In this document: positions 46,957 through 56,684 of the stretch, piece after piece | Layout of the letters: each line of letters opens with the position of its first letter | Position numbering within the stretch: position 1 is the stretch's first letter | Program-made: the position numbers and the translations under genes | Assembly (NCBI RefSeq): GCF_907164575.1 | Contig: NZ_CAJQYY010000005.1 | Span: 153,555-217,554, forward strand | From: Paraburkholderia gardini | GTDB lineage: Bacteria; Pseudomonadota; Gammaproteobacteria; Burkholderiales; Burkholderiaceae | DNA length: 64,000 nt | Direction of reading: 5' to 3' | The notes under the pieces: model-generated | Told to the model about the DNA's origin: nothing | The model's database searches: none | Seen by the model: the letters and a program-made list of their open reading frames with translations, nothing else

Positions 46957-49900
46957 CACGCGCTCAACTGTTTTTGCACGAGCTGGTAATACATGCCTTT
47001 GCGTTGCACGAGGTCCTCGTGACGCCCCTGTTCCACAATCGCACCTTCGTACAGCACGAGAATCTTGTCCGCGCGCATGATCGTGCTGAGCCGGTGCGCG
47101 ATAATGACCGCCGTGCGTCCCTTCAGGATATCGTGCATGTTGCCGAGAATATTGCTCTCGGACTGCGAATCGAGCGCCGACGTCGCTTCGTCGAACACCA
47201 GCAGACGCGGATCGTGATACAGCGCGCGTGCGATACACATCCGCTGGATCTGGCCGCCCGACAAACCGATGCCCCGCTCGCCGACGATCTGTTCGTAGCC
47301 GAGCGGCATCTTGCTGATGAACGCATGCGCGTCGGCCATTTTCGCGACTTCCTCGATGCGGCGGCGATCGGGCGTATCGTCGCCGCTCGCGATGTTTTCC
47401 GCGATCGTGCCGGAAAACAGCAGATTGCTCTGCATCACGTAGCCGATCTGCGCGCGGTAATACGCCTTGTCGATCACGTTGAGGTCGTAGCCATCCACCG
47501 ACATCCTGCCTTCCGACGGCGCGTAAAAACCCACCAGCAGTTTCGCCAGCGTGGTCTTGCCCGACCCGCTGCGCCCGACAATGGCAACGAGCTCGCCTGG
47601 CTTGATATCGAAGCTGATGTTCTCGAGCACATACGCGCTATCGCTGTCGCCGTAACGGAAATACACGCCGTTCAGGCTGATTTCGCCCTGCAGATCGGGC
47701 AGCATCACGCGCGAGGCAAGGTCCTGCGGCTTCTGTTCAGGTTCGATATCGAGCACGTCGCCTAGCCGCTCCATCGCGACACCGGCATCGTTCAACATGC
47801 TCCACAATCCGACGAGACCCATCAGCGGGCTTAGCACGCTGCCCATGAACGCGTTGAACGCAATCAGCTGGCCGATCGTCATTTCGCGCGCAAGCACGAG
47901 ATTCGCGCCGACCCACAGGATCGCGATCGTCGTCGCGGCGTTCAGCAACTGGCTGCCAAGTCCGACAAGAATGCTGAACGCGTGCGCGCGATACTGCACT
48001 TCGAGCGCCTTGGCGTATTTCTTTTCCCAGCGCAGACGCACCGGCCGCTCGATGCCCATGCCCTTCACCGTTTCGACGCCCGCGAGCGCTTCCATCAAAA
48101 ACGACTTCGAATCGGTCGATGCGGTGAACGATTCGCGCGCATAGCGTTTGATCTTCGGCGTGGCGATGGCGGTGAGCGCCATGATCGGAATCACGAACGC
48201 GATCAGCACCAGCGTCATCTTCACGTTATAGAAGAACATGATCGAGAAGTAGATGAACACCATCAGCAGATTGAGCGCGGTGGTCACCGTCGATTCGGTC
48301 AGGAACGCGCGGATCGTCAGGTTCTCCTGAAAGCGCGCGAAGATGTCGCCGGTCTTGCGCTTTGCGAAGAACGAGAACGGCAGCGACATCGTGTGCCTGA
48401 AGAACTGCGACATCATCGCGAAGTCCATGTTGCGCACCATGAAGTTCGCCAGATACGCGCGGATCGACGACATCAGTTGGGAAAACACGTTCGCGATGAT
48501 CAGCCCGACGATCAGCAGATGCAGCAGGCTCACGTTCTGATGCACGATCACGCCGTCGAGTATGTTCTGGATGATGAGCGGCGGAATCACGCCCAGCACC
48601 TGGATCACGAACGTCGCAAGGAACAGGTACGCGAGAATCTTCTTGTACGGCGTGAGATAGCCGACAAAGCGGATCCACGGTGAGCGCGACGCCGAGATCT
48701 GCACGAGATCCGGCCCCGCCGTGAACACCAGACACGTCCCGCTCCAGCCACGCTCGAAGTCCTCGACCGTGAGCTTGCGAAAGCCAAGTGCGGGATCGGC
48801 CACCCACACGTAATCTTTCGACAGGCCGTACACGACGACGTAGTGATAGCCTTCCCAGTGCACGATGAACGGCAGGTCGAAGCCGCGCAGCGAATCGAAC
48901 GTGCATTGCACGCCGCGTGCGGTAAAGCCGAGCGATTCACCCGCGCGCGCGAGACTGTCCAGCGTCGCGCCCTGCGTCGTCACGTTCGCGAGTTCACGCA
49001 GTTTGCCGAGCGTCATCGGAATGCTGTAATGGCGGCACACCATTGCAAGGCACGCCGCGCCGCAGTCCATTTCCTCCGCCTGTTCGACGAGCGCAAAACG
49101 CCTGATGACCTTCTCGCCGAACTCGGGCTTCGTATGAAGATCGAGCATCAACGGCAGCTTGCGACGCTGCTCGATGCGCTTCTGGCGTTGCAGTTCGCGA
49201 TCGCCGTAGCGAATCCGCTCGTCGAGTACTTCGCGCAGTTTCGGATTGCGCTCGAGAATGAAGTGGACGGTGCGCTCGGGAATCACCAGCAGACGCGTAT
49301 CGGTCGTCGCTATCACGGAAGCCATCTGCTCCTGACGCATCAGGCAGGCTTTCTCGCCGAAAATCTCGCCTTCCTTGAGCGTGGCAAGCGTGTACGCGTT
49401 GCCGTCCTCGGTCCGCACGATCCGCACTTCGCCCTGACGCACAACGTAAAGACGGCGATCGTCGCGTGCGTCCTGCTTGAGGATTTCCTTGCCGGCCGTC
49501 ACGCGCTTCACGCCGACGCTACGCACATATTCCTCGAGTTCGGCCTTGTTCAGCTTGCCGCGCAGATCGAACAGCTGCGCGACAAAGCCGCCCGCCGAAC
49601 TGATCGCGACATAGCTCGCGATGAACGCCATCGCGGCCTGATTGCCCGCGATCACCGGTTCGATCGCGCCGCGTGGAATGAACAGCAGTTCGGTCTTCGC
49701 CGACGAACGCACCGACGATTCATGCATATACGCGCGCAGCATCGCGATATCGGCGAAGATTTCGCCTGCCTTGCGCACGCCCATGCTGATTTCCTTGCCG
49801 TGCTCCTCGGTAAAGATGCGTACCGATCCTGAACGGATCACAAAGAGGCCTTCCGCCGGTTCGCCCGCGTTGCACACGGTTTCGCCAAACGAATAGAAGC

Positions 49901-50012
49901 GCGGCTGCGCGTGTTCCGCGAGACGTTCGAGTTCGTCGCGCGAGAACGGCGACAGAATCTCGACCGTGGAGAGAAACTCTGCCGCCGAAGGCGTGGTCTG
50001 GGGCGCGTCCAT
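46956..50012 (-). CDS. Peptide ABC exporter with two cNMP-binding domains and C39 leader peptidase
   Basis: The 1018-residue protein contains: cyclic-nucleotide-binding domains at about 15-135 and 150-265; a C39 peptidase domain at about 300-430 with Gln311, Cys317 (MDCGAACLAM), His390 (YHYVVVYG) and Asp406 (VADPALG), a complete catalytic set; an ABC membrane domain with six hydrophobic segments (about 450-740); and an ATPase with GRSGSGKTTL, LSGGQ and LLVFDEATSALD. It would cut double-glycine leaders and pump the peptides out. Two N-terminal cNMP domains are unusual for C39 exporters and suggest nucleotide gating. It follows the PPIase gene by 4 bp. Confidence 0.95.
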   Translation of the reverse strand: MDAPQTTPSAAEFLSTVEILSPFSRDELERLAEHAQPRFYSFGETVCNAGEPAEGLFVIRSGSVRIFTEEHGKEISMGVRKAGEIFADIAMLRAYMHESSVRSSAKTELLFIPRGAIEPVIAGNQAAMAFIASYVAISSAGGFVAQLFDLRGKLNKAELEEYVRSVGVKRVTAGKEILKQDARDDRRLYVVRQGEVRIVRTEDGNAYTLATLKEGEIFGEKACLMRQEQMASVIATTDTRLLVIPERTVHFILERNPKLREVLDERIRYGDRELQRQKRIEQRRKLPLMLDLHTKPEFGEKVIRRFALVEQAEEMDCGAACLAMVCRHYSIPMTLGKLRELANVTTQGATLDSLARAGESLGFTARGVQCTFDSLRGFDLPFIVHWEGYHYVVVYGLSKDYVWVADPALGFRKLTVEDFERGWSGTCLVFTAGPDLVQISASRSPWIRFVGYLTPYKKILAYLFLATFVIQVLGVIPPLIIQNILDGVIVHQNVSLLHLLIVGLIIANVFSQLMSSIRAYLANFMVRNMDFAMMSQFFRHTMSLPFSFFAKRKTGDIFARFQENLTIRAFLTESTVTTALNLLMVFIYFSIMFFYNVKMTLVLIAFVIPIMALTAIATPKIKRYARESFTASTDSKSFLMEALAGVETVKGMGIERPVRLRWEKKYAKALEVQYRAHAFSILVGLGSQLLNAATTIAILWVGANLVLAREMTIGQLIAFNAFMGSVLSPLMGLVGLWSMLNDAGVAMERLGDVLDIEPEQKPQDLASRVMLPDLQGEISLNGVYFRYGDSDSAYVLENISFDIKPGELVAIVGRSGSGKTTLAKLLVGFYAPSEGRMSVDGYDLNVIDKAYYRAQIGYVMQSNLLFSGTIAENIASGDDTPDRRRIEEVAKMADAHAFISKMPLGYEQIVGERGIGLSGGQIQRMCIARALYHDPRLLVFDEATSALDSQSESNILGNMHDILKGRTAVIIAHRLSTIMRADKILVLYEGAIVEQGRHEDLVQRKGMYYQLVQKQLSA

Positions 50013-50016
50013 GTGC

Positions 50017-50769
50017 CTAGCGCGCCTCGATCACGTGTTCCTGCGAACGCGCGATCAGCCAGCCCTCGCGCAGGAGGCGCCTCACTTCAGCGGCGACGTC
50101 GGCATCGAGCGTCGCGGGATATTTCGCGGTTACCGCGAAAATCTCATAGCAGGAACGGTCCGGCGAAGGAAACGGCCCGAGCAGATCGCCCACCTGCGCG
50201 TTGAAAATCTTCGCCTCGATATCGGGTTTCAGCGATCCGCGCAGCACCTTGCCGATCACGCCGCCCGCCTCGCGCGTATCGGCGATGGAATGTTCACGCG
50301 CCATGTCCGCGAAGCTTTCGGGATCGTCGTTCAGGTACGAGATCATTTCCTTCGCCTTGCCTTCGCTGTCGAGCACGATATGGCTCACTTCGATCGCATC
50401 GAACTTCGGCGAATTCAGCGAGAAATATTCCTCGATCGCCGCTTCGTTGCCGACCTGATCGAGCATCTTCTCCTGATACAGCCCGTCGGTAATGAATGCC
50501 TCGAACTCGTCGAGACTCACGTTGAGCGTGTCGAGATACTGGTTCATGTCGGTCGCGCGATGCAGGCCGCGCACCCGGCGAAACTGGTCGGCGCGCTGCT
50601 GGATTTCGTCGGCGGTGACGGTGATACCCTGCTTCTTCGCCGCATGCACGGTGAGCTTGTCGCGCACGAGCTGCTCGATCAGGCTTTCGAACTGGCCGGT
50701 CAGTTTAAGCAGCCGGATGAATTCGGCGACGTCCACGACTTCTTCATCGATTCGCACTATCGCGGTCAT
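50017..50769 (-). CDS. Parvulin-type peptidyl-prolyl isomerase/chaperone, no signal peptide
   Basis: This 250-residue protein has a SurA-like N-terminal helical chaperone region (LIEQLVRDKLTVHAAKKQGITVTADEIQQR) and a PpiC-type domain near 120-215 (VSHIVLDSEGKAKEMISYLNDDPESFADMAREHSIADTREAGGVIGKVLRGSLKPDIEAKIFNAQVGDLLGPF). SurA relatives are normally periplasmic, but no signal sequence is present, so it should act in the cytoplasm, perhaps keeping peptide precursors export-ready. It lies between the HlyD-like adaptor gene and the exporter gene. Confidence 0.88.
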   Translation of the reverse strand: MTAIVRIDEEVVDVAEFIRLLKLTGQFESLIEQLVRDKLTVHAAKKQGITVTADEIQQRADQFRRVRGLHRATDMNQYLDTLNVSLDEFEAFITDGLYQEKMLDQVGNEAAIEEYFSLNSPKFDAIEVSHIVLDSEGKAKEMISYLNDDPESFADMAREHSIADTREAGGVIGKVLRGSLKPDIEAKIFNAQVGDLLGPFPSPDRSCYEIFAVTAKYPATLDADVAAEVRRLLREGWLIARSQEHVIEAR

Positions 50770-50847
50770 CTCGTCCGCTCCTCAGGTTGGGCCGCGCACC
50801 TGCGCGCGGCCTTCGGTTCTTCTCGTTGCCGCAACTTCGCGCTTCGA

Positions 50848-52221
50848 TCAGCCGGCAATCTGCCGGAACGGATCGAGGCCCAGATCGATCAGACGCCGTT
50901 CGCGCACGACGATCTCCGCGGTCGCCGTCATGCCGTAACGCAACGGATAACGGGTGTCCGCGATCTGATAGTAGTTCTTGTCGAGCGTGACGCGGCCTTC
51001 ATAGACAGGCTGCTTGTCGAGCGCCGAAGGTTTCGTCGCGGGCGATATGAATGCAAGCGTGCCGCTGATCAGCCCGTAACGCTGATAAGGAAATGCATTG
51101 AATTTCATCTTGACAGGCAGGCCTTCGTGCAGGAACGCGCGGTCGTGCTCGGGAATCTCGATCTTCAGCACCTGACGGGCGTCCTTGGGCGCAATGCCGC
51201 CAAGCGGCGCGTTCGCCAGGATCTTGTCGCCGGGCTGCGTCGACGTGACATCCGTGATCACGCCCGAAGTCGGCGCGAGAATCAGCAGGAAGTTGTCCTT
51301 GTCGATATTCTCGAAACGGATGCGCGCCGCGGCCTCCGCGACGAGCCGCGCGGTTTGCACCTGCAGCCGCAGCTTGTCTTCCGTCGTGGCGATTTCGCGC
51401 ACGGCGGCGTCGTACTGGATCTGCAGATTGGTGGTCTCCTGCCCGCTCGTTTCGAGTTGCGCGTTCGCCTGCGTATATTCGTGGCTCAAACGGAAGTCCA
51501 GCTCCGCAAGTTTCGACTGCGCGACGCGATACGCGTTTTCCGCCGCCAGATACGCGGTGCGCTTCGCCTCGACCTGAAGCTCCGCGATGCCGCCACCGCC
51601 TGGCTGCGCAAAGAGCCGCGAATAGCTGTCCAACTCCTGCCGCGCCGCATCGCGCGAGCGTCGCGCGTTATCGAGGATGCTGCGTGCTTCGTCGAGTTCG
51701 GCTTTCTGGCCTTCGGCAAGCTTCGTCGTGCCTTCGGCGACACGCGTCTCGTGCTGGCGTGCCTCCACGTCGATCTGGTCCTTTAGCGCCGCGGCCTTGC
51801 GCTCCATCAGCGCCTTCTTTGCGGGGAACTGCTGCCATTCGCGCTCGGCGTCTTCGAGTTTCAGTTGCGCCTGGAGCGCGTTGCTCGCCGCCTCGATCGC
51901 GCCGCGCGCATTGAGCCGCGCAAGCACGTCGCCTTTCGATACGGGCTGGCCCTCGGCGATGTACACGTCGGCGAGTTCGCCGTCGATCGGCGCATAGAAG
52001 CGGCGCACGTCCGATTCCGGCGAGAGCGTGCCGGGCGCGCTCACGATCACATCCGCGCGGCCGACGAACGACCACAGCAGCCCGACGACCACCAGCCCCG
52101 CCATCGCCAGGATCAGCGCGTGGGCGAGCTTGACGGGCTCGGCCATCAGGATCGCGATGCCTTCGGCGCTATGGTCCGCCAGCGCCTCGGACAGCAATTC
52201 AGGGTGACTGTCGCGTTTCAC
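50848..52221 (-). CDS. HlyD-type membrane fusion (adaptor) protein
   Basis: This 457-residue protein has an N-terminal cytoplasmic tail, one membrane span (ALILAMAGLVVVGLLWSFVG, about 35-55), a lipoyl-type half motif (IDGELADVYIAEGQPVSKGDVLARL), a long coiled-coil hairpin (about 115-310), and the second half (APTSGVITDVTSTQPGDKI) with a beta-barrel C-terminal part. It would bridge the exporter to the outer-membrane factor. Its start overlaps the FHA gene by 23 bp. Confidence 0.93.
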   Translation of the reverse strand: MKRDSHPELLSEALADHSAEGIAILMAEPVKLAHALILAMAGLVVVGLLWSFVGRADVIVSAPGTLSPESDVRRFYAPIDGELADVYIAEGQPVSKGDVLARLNARGAIEAASNALQAQLKLEDAEREWQQFPAKKALMERKAAALKDQIDVEARQHETRVAEGTTKLAEGQKAELDEARSILDNARRSRDAARQELDSYSRLFAQPGGGGIAELQVEAKRTAYLAAENAYRVAQSKLAELDFRLSHEYTQANAQLETSGQETTNLQIQYDAAVREIATTEDKLRLQVQTARLVAEAAARIRFENIDKDNFLLILAPTSGVITDVTSTQPGDKILANAPLGGIAPKDARQVLKIEIPEHDRAFLHEGLPVKMKFNAFPYQRYGLISGTLAFISPATKPSALDKQPVYEGRVTLDKNYYQIADTRYPLRYGMTATAEIVVRERRLIDLGLDPFRQIAG

Positions 52222-54697
52222 TGCTGTCGCCTCCGATGAGTGCCAGCTTCGACTTCAACAGTCCGGGTTCGAGCACCATGCGCAGTTCTTCCAGTGAGCG
52301 GCGCTGCATATCCGCTTCGGCGTTGATGTCGGCAAGCAGCGTGTCCCAGTCGGACGGATGGTCGGCCTTCAGCTGCGTGTAGATGCGCATGCCCTGCTGG
52401 GCGAGCGACTGCGCTTCAGACAGTAGATGCGCCTGACTGCGAAAGCCTCCGGAGATGCCGGATTCGAGCCGCTGCGTGCCGCCGATCGCACCGTTCGCAC
52501 GGTACTGGCGCCACTCGGCCTGCGCGCGCGTCAGCAGATCCTGCGCGCGGGTCAGCGCCTTGTCGTGCGTCGCGGTGACATCCGCTTCGATCGCGTGCAT
52601 GAACCAGGTGTCTTCCGCCGGGTCGAGCGCGGCGTAGAACGACAGCAGGCGCCCGTCATAGTCCTTCGTGCCGCGCGACTTCCGCAGATCGGCGTACTGG
52701 TCGAGCACGGCCTTCTTGTGCGTCTGCTCCGCCGTCAGCACGTCGGACCACGGGTTCGCGGGAATCGCCTGCAACGCGGCGAGCGCCTGTAACCCGTCGC
52801 CGTGTTGCCACGCAGCCGTTACCGCGTCGTGCCGCTGGATGACATCGGCTGAAGGCAAGCGGCTCGCCGCGAGGCGCGCGTAGTGCGCCTCGAACGGTGG
52901 CGTCGAGAAATGCACGTGTTTCATCAGGGCAAGCAGCGGCGTGAGCTCTCGCGCGACGGCGTCACCCAGCAGTTCGGTGTATGCCTTCAGATCGCCGCGC
53001 ACGCGGTCGAGGCCAGCGAGCCGCGGATAACGCTGCGCGTAATCATCGAGCACCGGCGGCAACGCATCGGGCTTGTCGCGCGCGAGCTCGGTGTCGATCG
53101 TCGCGTTCAGCCGGCCGATCGCGGCGAGATACACGGCGTCGTCGCTTTGCAGCTTGCGCAGATGGCTCAACGCCTGCGCGTAAGGGTCCGCGAACGCGGG
53201 CACGTACGACGCGATCCGGTCGAGCGCGCGCTGGTGAGCACGCGCATCGTCTTCCCAGCGCCTGAGCAGATCGCCGATCCGGCCTTCGTCGGCATAGATG
53301 CGGATCGGTGCATCCGGGCCGCCGCGTCCGACCACGAAGCGTTCGAGATCGCCCACCCATTGCAGTTCGCCGACGAGCGATGTCGCATCCGGATTCACCG
53401 CACCCAGCGTTCTGATACTTCCCAGCAGCGTATCGGCGCGGTCGAATTCGCGCTTCTGCAGCGCGGCGAGCCAGTCGGGCACCTTCGCCTTCAACAGCGC
53501 CTCGCTCGCCAGCGCCTTCAGATGCGCGTCCGCCGGGTGCTGTCGCACGTCGTCGTTCGCGACGTCCAGCGCCTGTTCGTAGTCGCCCGCCGCGAGCAGG
53601 TTCTTCAGTTCGCGCTCCGATGCGCCCCTCATATACAGCGCAACGCCGATACCCATCACCGCGATCACGCCCGCGAGCCCCCACCACGCGGCACGCTTTG
53701 TCGCGAGCTGCTCGCCGCCCGAGAACGCGTTCGCAAGCTCCGTCGCCAGCACGCGCCAGCGCCGCTGCGCGCGATGCGCATGCGTGTCGCGCTTCGTATC
53801 GTCGGGATCGGGTTGGCTCGCTTCGTTGACTTCGTCTTCGCGCTGCCGCGCCTGGTCGACGCAGAAAATATCGAGGAACGAATGCGCGGCGCCGACGAAG
53901 GTGGTCTTGTCGGCGTCGATTGCTTCGATCGGGGGGGAGGCCATCATCTGGGTCACGGTCGGCTCGAATTCGGGTGTTTGCTGCAGCTCCACCCTGTAGA
54001 CGAAGTGATCGCCGCCGAATGCAAGGACGTCGCCCTCCAGCAACGCATGCGCCGATTCGTCGAGCCGCCTGCCGTTGACGAACGTGCCGTTCGTGCTGCC
54101 CAGATCCTCGACGTAAAGATCGCCCGCGCGCGCGAAAATATGCGCATGGCGCCGCGAAATGTAATTGACCTGATGTGGATAGCGCGCCTTGTAGCGTGCG
54201 AAAACGTCGTCGACCTTGCTGACCAGAAACGGGAACGCGCGCACGTCGACGGGTAAAAGGCCCAGATCGTCGCGCTCGGGCACGAGCGTGAGACCGGCCG
54301 GCTGCGCGGCCTGCGCGGCGGCGACAATGCGCGCGCGCGGCTCGATGGCGATCCGGTACGACAGCTCGCCGCCAAAACACAGTTCGTCGCCGGCGCGCAC
54401 GCGGCCGGGCGTCTGCCGAACGTCCTTGCCGTTCAGCGTCGTGCCGTTCTTGCTGTCGAGATCCGCGACGTAGACCACGCCGTGTTCGGTGAAAATGCGC
54501 GCGTGCCGGCGCGACAGGCGGGTAAGCAGTTCGCGCGGGTAATCGACGAACGGCGGTTCGCTGCGGCCAATGGCAAACAGGGTGTCGATGATCCGGATCG
54601 CACCGAGCGCCGGGTGCGACACCGGCGAGAGCACGACGTCGAACGCCTGGTCCAGTGTAGTGCGCGCCTCGGCAATCTGGACTTCGCCTGGAGTCAT
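52199..54697 (-). CDS. Membrane protein with two FHA domains
   Basis: This protein of about 832 residues has FHA domain 1 at about 32-118 (SRRHARIF, DLDSKNGTTLNG), FHA domain 2 at about 140-236 (SRRHAHIF, DLGSTNGTFVNG), a membrane span at about 337-356 (WWGLAGVIAVMGIGVALYM) and a long helical, probably periplasmic C-terminal region of about 470 residues with TPR-like character. FHA domains bind phospho-threonine, so it probably receives a signal from the Ser/Thr kinase and sits with the HlyD adaptor it overlaps. The start is uncertain: ATG 54697 has a weak ribosome site; a frame to 54793 is possible. Confidence 0.88.
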   Translation of the reverse strand: MTPGEVQIAEARTTLDQAFDVVLSPVSHPALGAIRIIDTLFAIGRSEPPFVDYPRELLTRLSRRHARIFTEHGVVYVADLDSKNGTTLNGKDVRQTPGRVRAGDELCFGGELSYRIAIEPRARIVAAAQAAQPAGLTLVPERDDLGLLPVDVRAFPFLVSKVDDVFARYKARYPHQVNYISRRHAHIFARAGDLYVEDLGSTNGTFVNGRRLDESAHALLEGDVLAFGGDHFVYRVELQQTPEFEPTVTQMMASPPIEAIDADKTTFVGAAHSFLDIFCVDQARQREDEVNEASQPDPDDTKRDTHAHRAQRRWRVLATELANAFSGGEQLATKRAAWWGLAGVIAVMGIGVALYMRGASERELKNLLAAGDYEQALDVANDDVRQHPADAHLKALASEALLKAKVPDWLAALQKREFDRADTLLGSIRTLGAVNPDATSLVGELQWVGDLERFVVGRGGPDAPIRIYADEGRIGDLLRRWEDDARAHQRALDRIASYVPAFADPYAQALSHLRKLQSDDAVYLAAIGRLNATIDTELARDKPDALPPVLDDYAQRYPRLAGLDRVRGDLKAYTELLGDAVARELTPLLALMKHVHFSTPPFEAHYARLAASRLPSADVIQRHDAVTAAWQHGDGLQALAALQAIPANPWSDVLTAEQTHKKAVLDQYADLRKSRGTKDYDGRLLSFYAALDPAEDTWFMHAIEADVTATHDKALTRAQDLLTRAQAEWRQYRANGAIGGTQRLESGISGGFRSQAHLLSEAQSLAQQGMRIYTQLKADHPSDWDTLLADINAEADMQRRSLEELRMVLEPGLLKSKLALIGGDSSETRQSP

Positions 54698-54908
54698 GAT
54701 CTGGATCACTAAGCGTTTACCCGCTGCCGCGAATGCGTCAGGGGCGCGCCGCTGGCATCCGCGGCGGATGCGGCGTGACAGGCCCGACCGCATGGGCCGC
54801 GGTCACACAAAGAGTGTAAGTCACGTATCGCGGTAGTCAATTGTCCGGCGCGGACGATGAACCGCGTGAGCAACCGTTCACCCTGCGCTTTTGTGTCGCC
54901 TGACCGGC

Positions 54909-56429
54909 TCATGGCTGCTTCACCTGCAACTGCACATCGACAGCGGGCCAGCCGCCGCCGAGCGCCTTGTACAGCAGCACCGTGTCCGACAGAATCTGCT
55001 GATGATTGGCAAGCAGATCCTGCTGGGCCAGCAGCAACGTGCGCTCGGTCTCGAACACTTCGAGCTGCGACACCACCCCTTCTTTTAGCTGCGCTTCGAT
55101 CTGGTTCGCGACGATCTGCAGCCGCGATACTTCTTCCTGCAATTCGACGCGCTGCTGGCGATGCGCATTCAGATTGACGAGCGCGCTCTCCGTTTCTTCA
55201 AACGCGGCCATGACCGTGCTGCGATATTGCTGTTCGGCGACTGTCTGCTGCGCCTGCGTGGTCTTCACATGCGCGCGCACACCCGGATCGAGCAGCGGAA
55301 TATCGATGCTCGGCATGAAGCCATACGTGATCGACTTCAGCAGATCGGTCAGCGCGAAGCTGGCGGTACCGCCGTGGCCCGTCAGGTTGATCGTCGGCAA
55401 CTGCGCGAGCTTCGCTTCGCCGACGAGGTCGTACGATTCCAGCACGCGAAATTCAGCCGCGACCACATCGGGCCGGCGTGACAGCAATTGCGCGGGCAAA
55501 CCGGCGGGCACGGGCGGCAACTGCACGCGCTGCTGGAGATGCCCGGCCGGCAGTCTGAATTCGCCGGCGGGCACGCCGATCAGCGTCGACAGCGCGTTGT
55601 TCGCTACGTCGCGCGAGCGGCGCAACTCCAGCAGTTCGTTAGTCAGACGATTGATCTCCGCCTGCTGGCGCAGCACCTGTGTCTTCGGCGCGAGGCCGTT
55701 GCGGTTCATGCCATCGTAGATCGCGAGGATCTGGCGGTTCGTCGCGAGCGTCTTCTGTTGCTGCTCGATCTGGTCGTCGAACTGCAGGATCTGGAAATAG
55801 GTCGTCGAGACGTTCGCCACCAGTTCCAGATAGCCCGCGCGCCAGTCGGCCTCGCTCGCATGGAATTCGGCCTTCTGCGCCTGTACGCCCTTCTCGACCT
55901 TGCCCCAGATATCGATGTCCCAGCTCACCTGGGTCGCGAGGTTGTACTGATGCGAAAACGGTTGCCCGGTGATCTTCTGGTAATTCGCGCCCGCGCCGAG
56001 ATCCATCACCGGCAGCGCGCCGGCTTTCGCTTCGCCGATCTGCGTGCCGGCCACGTCGATGCGCGCGGCCAGCACCTTGATATCGAAGTTGCCGGCAATC
56101 GCCTTCGCGATGAGCGCGTTCAGGTACGGGTCCTGGAAGCCCTTCCACCAGTCGGGCTCGATTGTGTCGGCGGGTGAAACGATCGAGCCGGTCTTGTCGG
56201 ACCACGATGCTTTCGCGGGCGTATCGGGGCGCTTGTAGTCAGGCATGCTGACATCGACGCACGCCGAAAGCAGCACGGCGCACAGCGCAATGGTGCCGAA
56301 GGTCCTGAACGTGCGGGCGGTGGGTGCGGCAGGGAGGGGTTCGGCGCCCGCTCCATCGTCCGCGACGCGGCGACTGGCTGGCGCGATGCGCCAGGTACGA
56401 CGGACTGGGCAATGATGCAACGCTGACAC
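54909..56429 (-). CDS. Outer-membrane efflux lipoprotein (NodT/TolC family)
   Basis: This 506-residue outer-membrane factor has a lipobox LLSAC at about residues 53-57 after an unusually long N-terminal stretch, then SMPDYKRPDTPAKASW and WWKGFQDPYLNALIAKAIAGNFDIKVLAARIDVA. Two OEP repeats with GLAPKTQVLRQQAEINRLTNELLELRRSRDVANNALSTLIG and a late GVVSQLEVFETERTLLLAQQ are typical of NodT. The start is GTG 56429 with GGAG 6 bp upstream. It completes a type I-like conduit with the exporter and HlyD genes. Confidence 0.92.
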   Translation of the reverse strand: MSALHHCPVRRTWRIAPASRRVADDGAGAEPLPAAPTARTFRTFGTIALCAVLLSACVDVSMPDYKRPDTPAKASWSDKTGSIVSPADTIEPDWWKGFQDPYLNALIAKAIAGNFDIKVLAARIDVAGTQIGEAKAGALPVMDLGAGANYQKITGQPFSHQYNLATQVSWDIDIWGKVEKGVQAQKAEFHASEADWRAGYLELVANVSTTYFQILQFDDQIEQQQKTLATNRQILAIYDGMNRNGLAPKTQVLRQQAEINRLTNELLELRRSRDVANNALSTLIGVPAGEFRLPAGHLQQRVQLPPVPAGLPAQLLSRRPDVVAAEFRVLESYDLVGEAKLAQLPTINLTGHGGTASFALTDLLKSITYGFMPSIDIPLLDPGVRAHVKTTQAQQTVAEQQYRSTVMAAFEETESALVNLNAHRQQRVELQEEVSRLQIVANQIEAQLKEGVVSQLEVFETERTLLLAQQDLLANHQQILSDTVLLYKALGGGWPAVDVQLQVKQP

Positions 56430-56605
56430 GATAATCTCCGGTCAATCCAGCGGCACGGCATTCGGGTGCGCGCAATCAGGCAACACGCGTCCTGCACGTC
56501 TTCCGGTTGTGGAGCGTGGCGGGCGGTTAGCGCGGGGACAGGTGCGATGCAGTGCGGTGCGGCGGTCTATGAAAAGAACGATTGGTTGCGGTTTCTTTTT
56601 CATGA

Positions 56606-56636
56606 AAGCCGGCGTACGCGATGACGCAGCCGGCTT
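56606..56636 (-). terminator. Hairpin downstream of peptide gene B
   Basis: AAGCCGGC (56606-56613) pairs with GCCGGCTT (56629-56636). On the minus strand it is followed by TCATGAAAAAG rather than a T-run. It could act as a partial terminator letting some transcripts continue into the outer-membrane factor gene. Confidence 0.5.
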
Positions 56637-56640
56637 GTGT

Positions 56641-56666
56641 CCGCGGAGACGTCGAGGCCTCCGCGG
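56641..56666 (-). terminator. Second hairpin downstream of peptide gene B
   Basis: CCGCGGAG (56641-56648) pairs with CTCCGCGG (56659-56666) around a 10-base loop, 19 bp after the peptide B stop. Together with the next hairpin it may stabilise the peptide mRNA 3' end or attenuate downstream expression. Confidence 0.45.
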
Positions 56667-56684
56667 TGGTCTCCCCGTCACGCT

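Noticed and set aside
54909..56684. Separate sigma-54 promoter directly upstream of the outer-membrane factor gene
   Set aside because: Only GG-N9-GC pairs such as GGACGCGTGTTGC were found; none has the right spacing.
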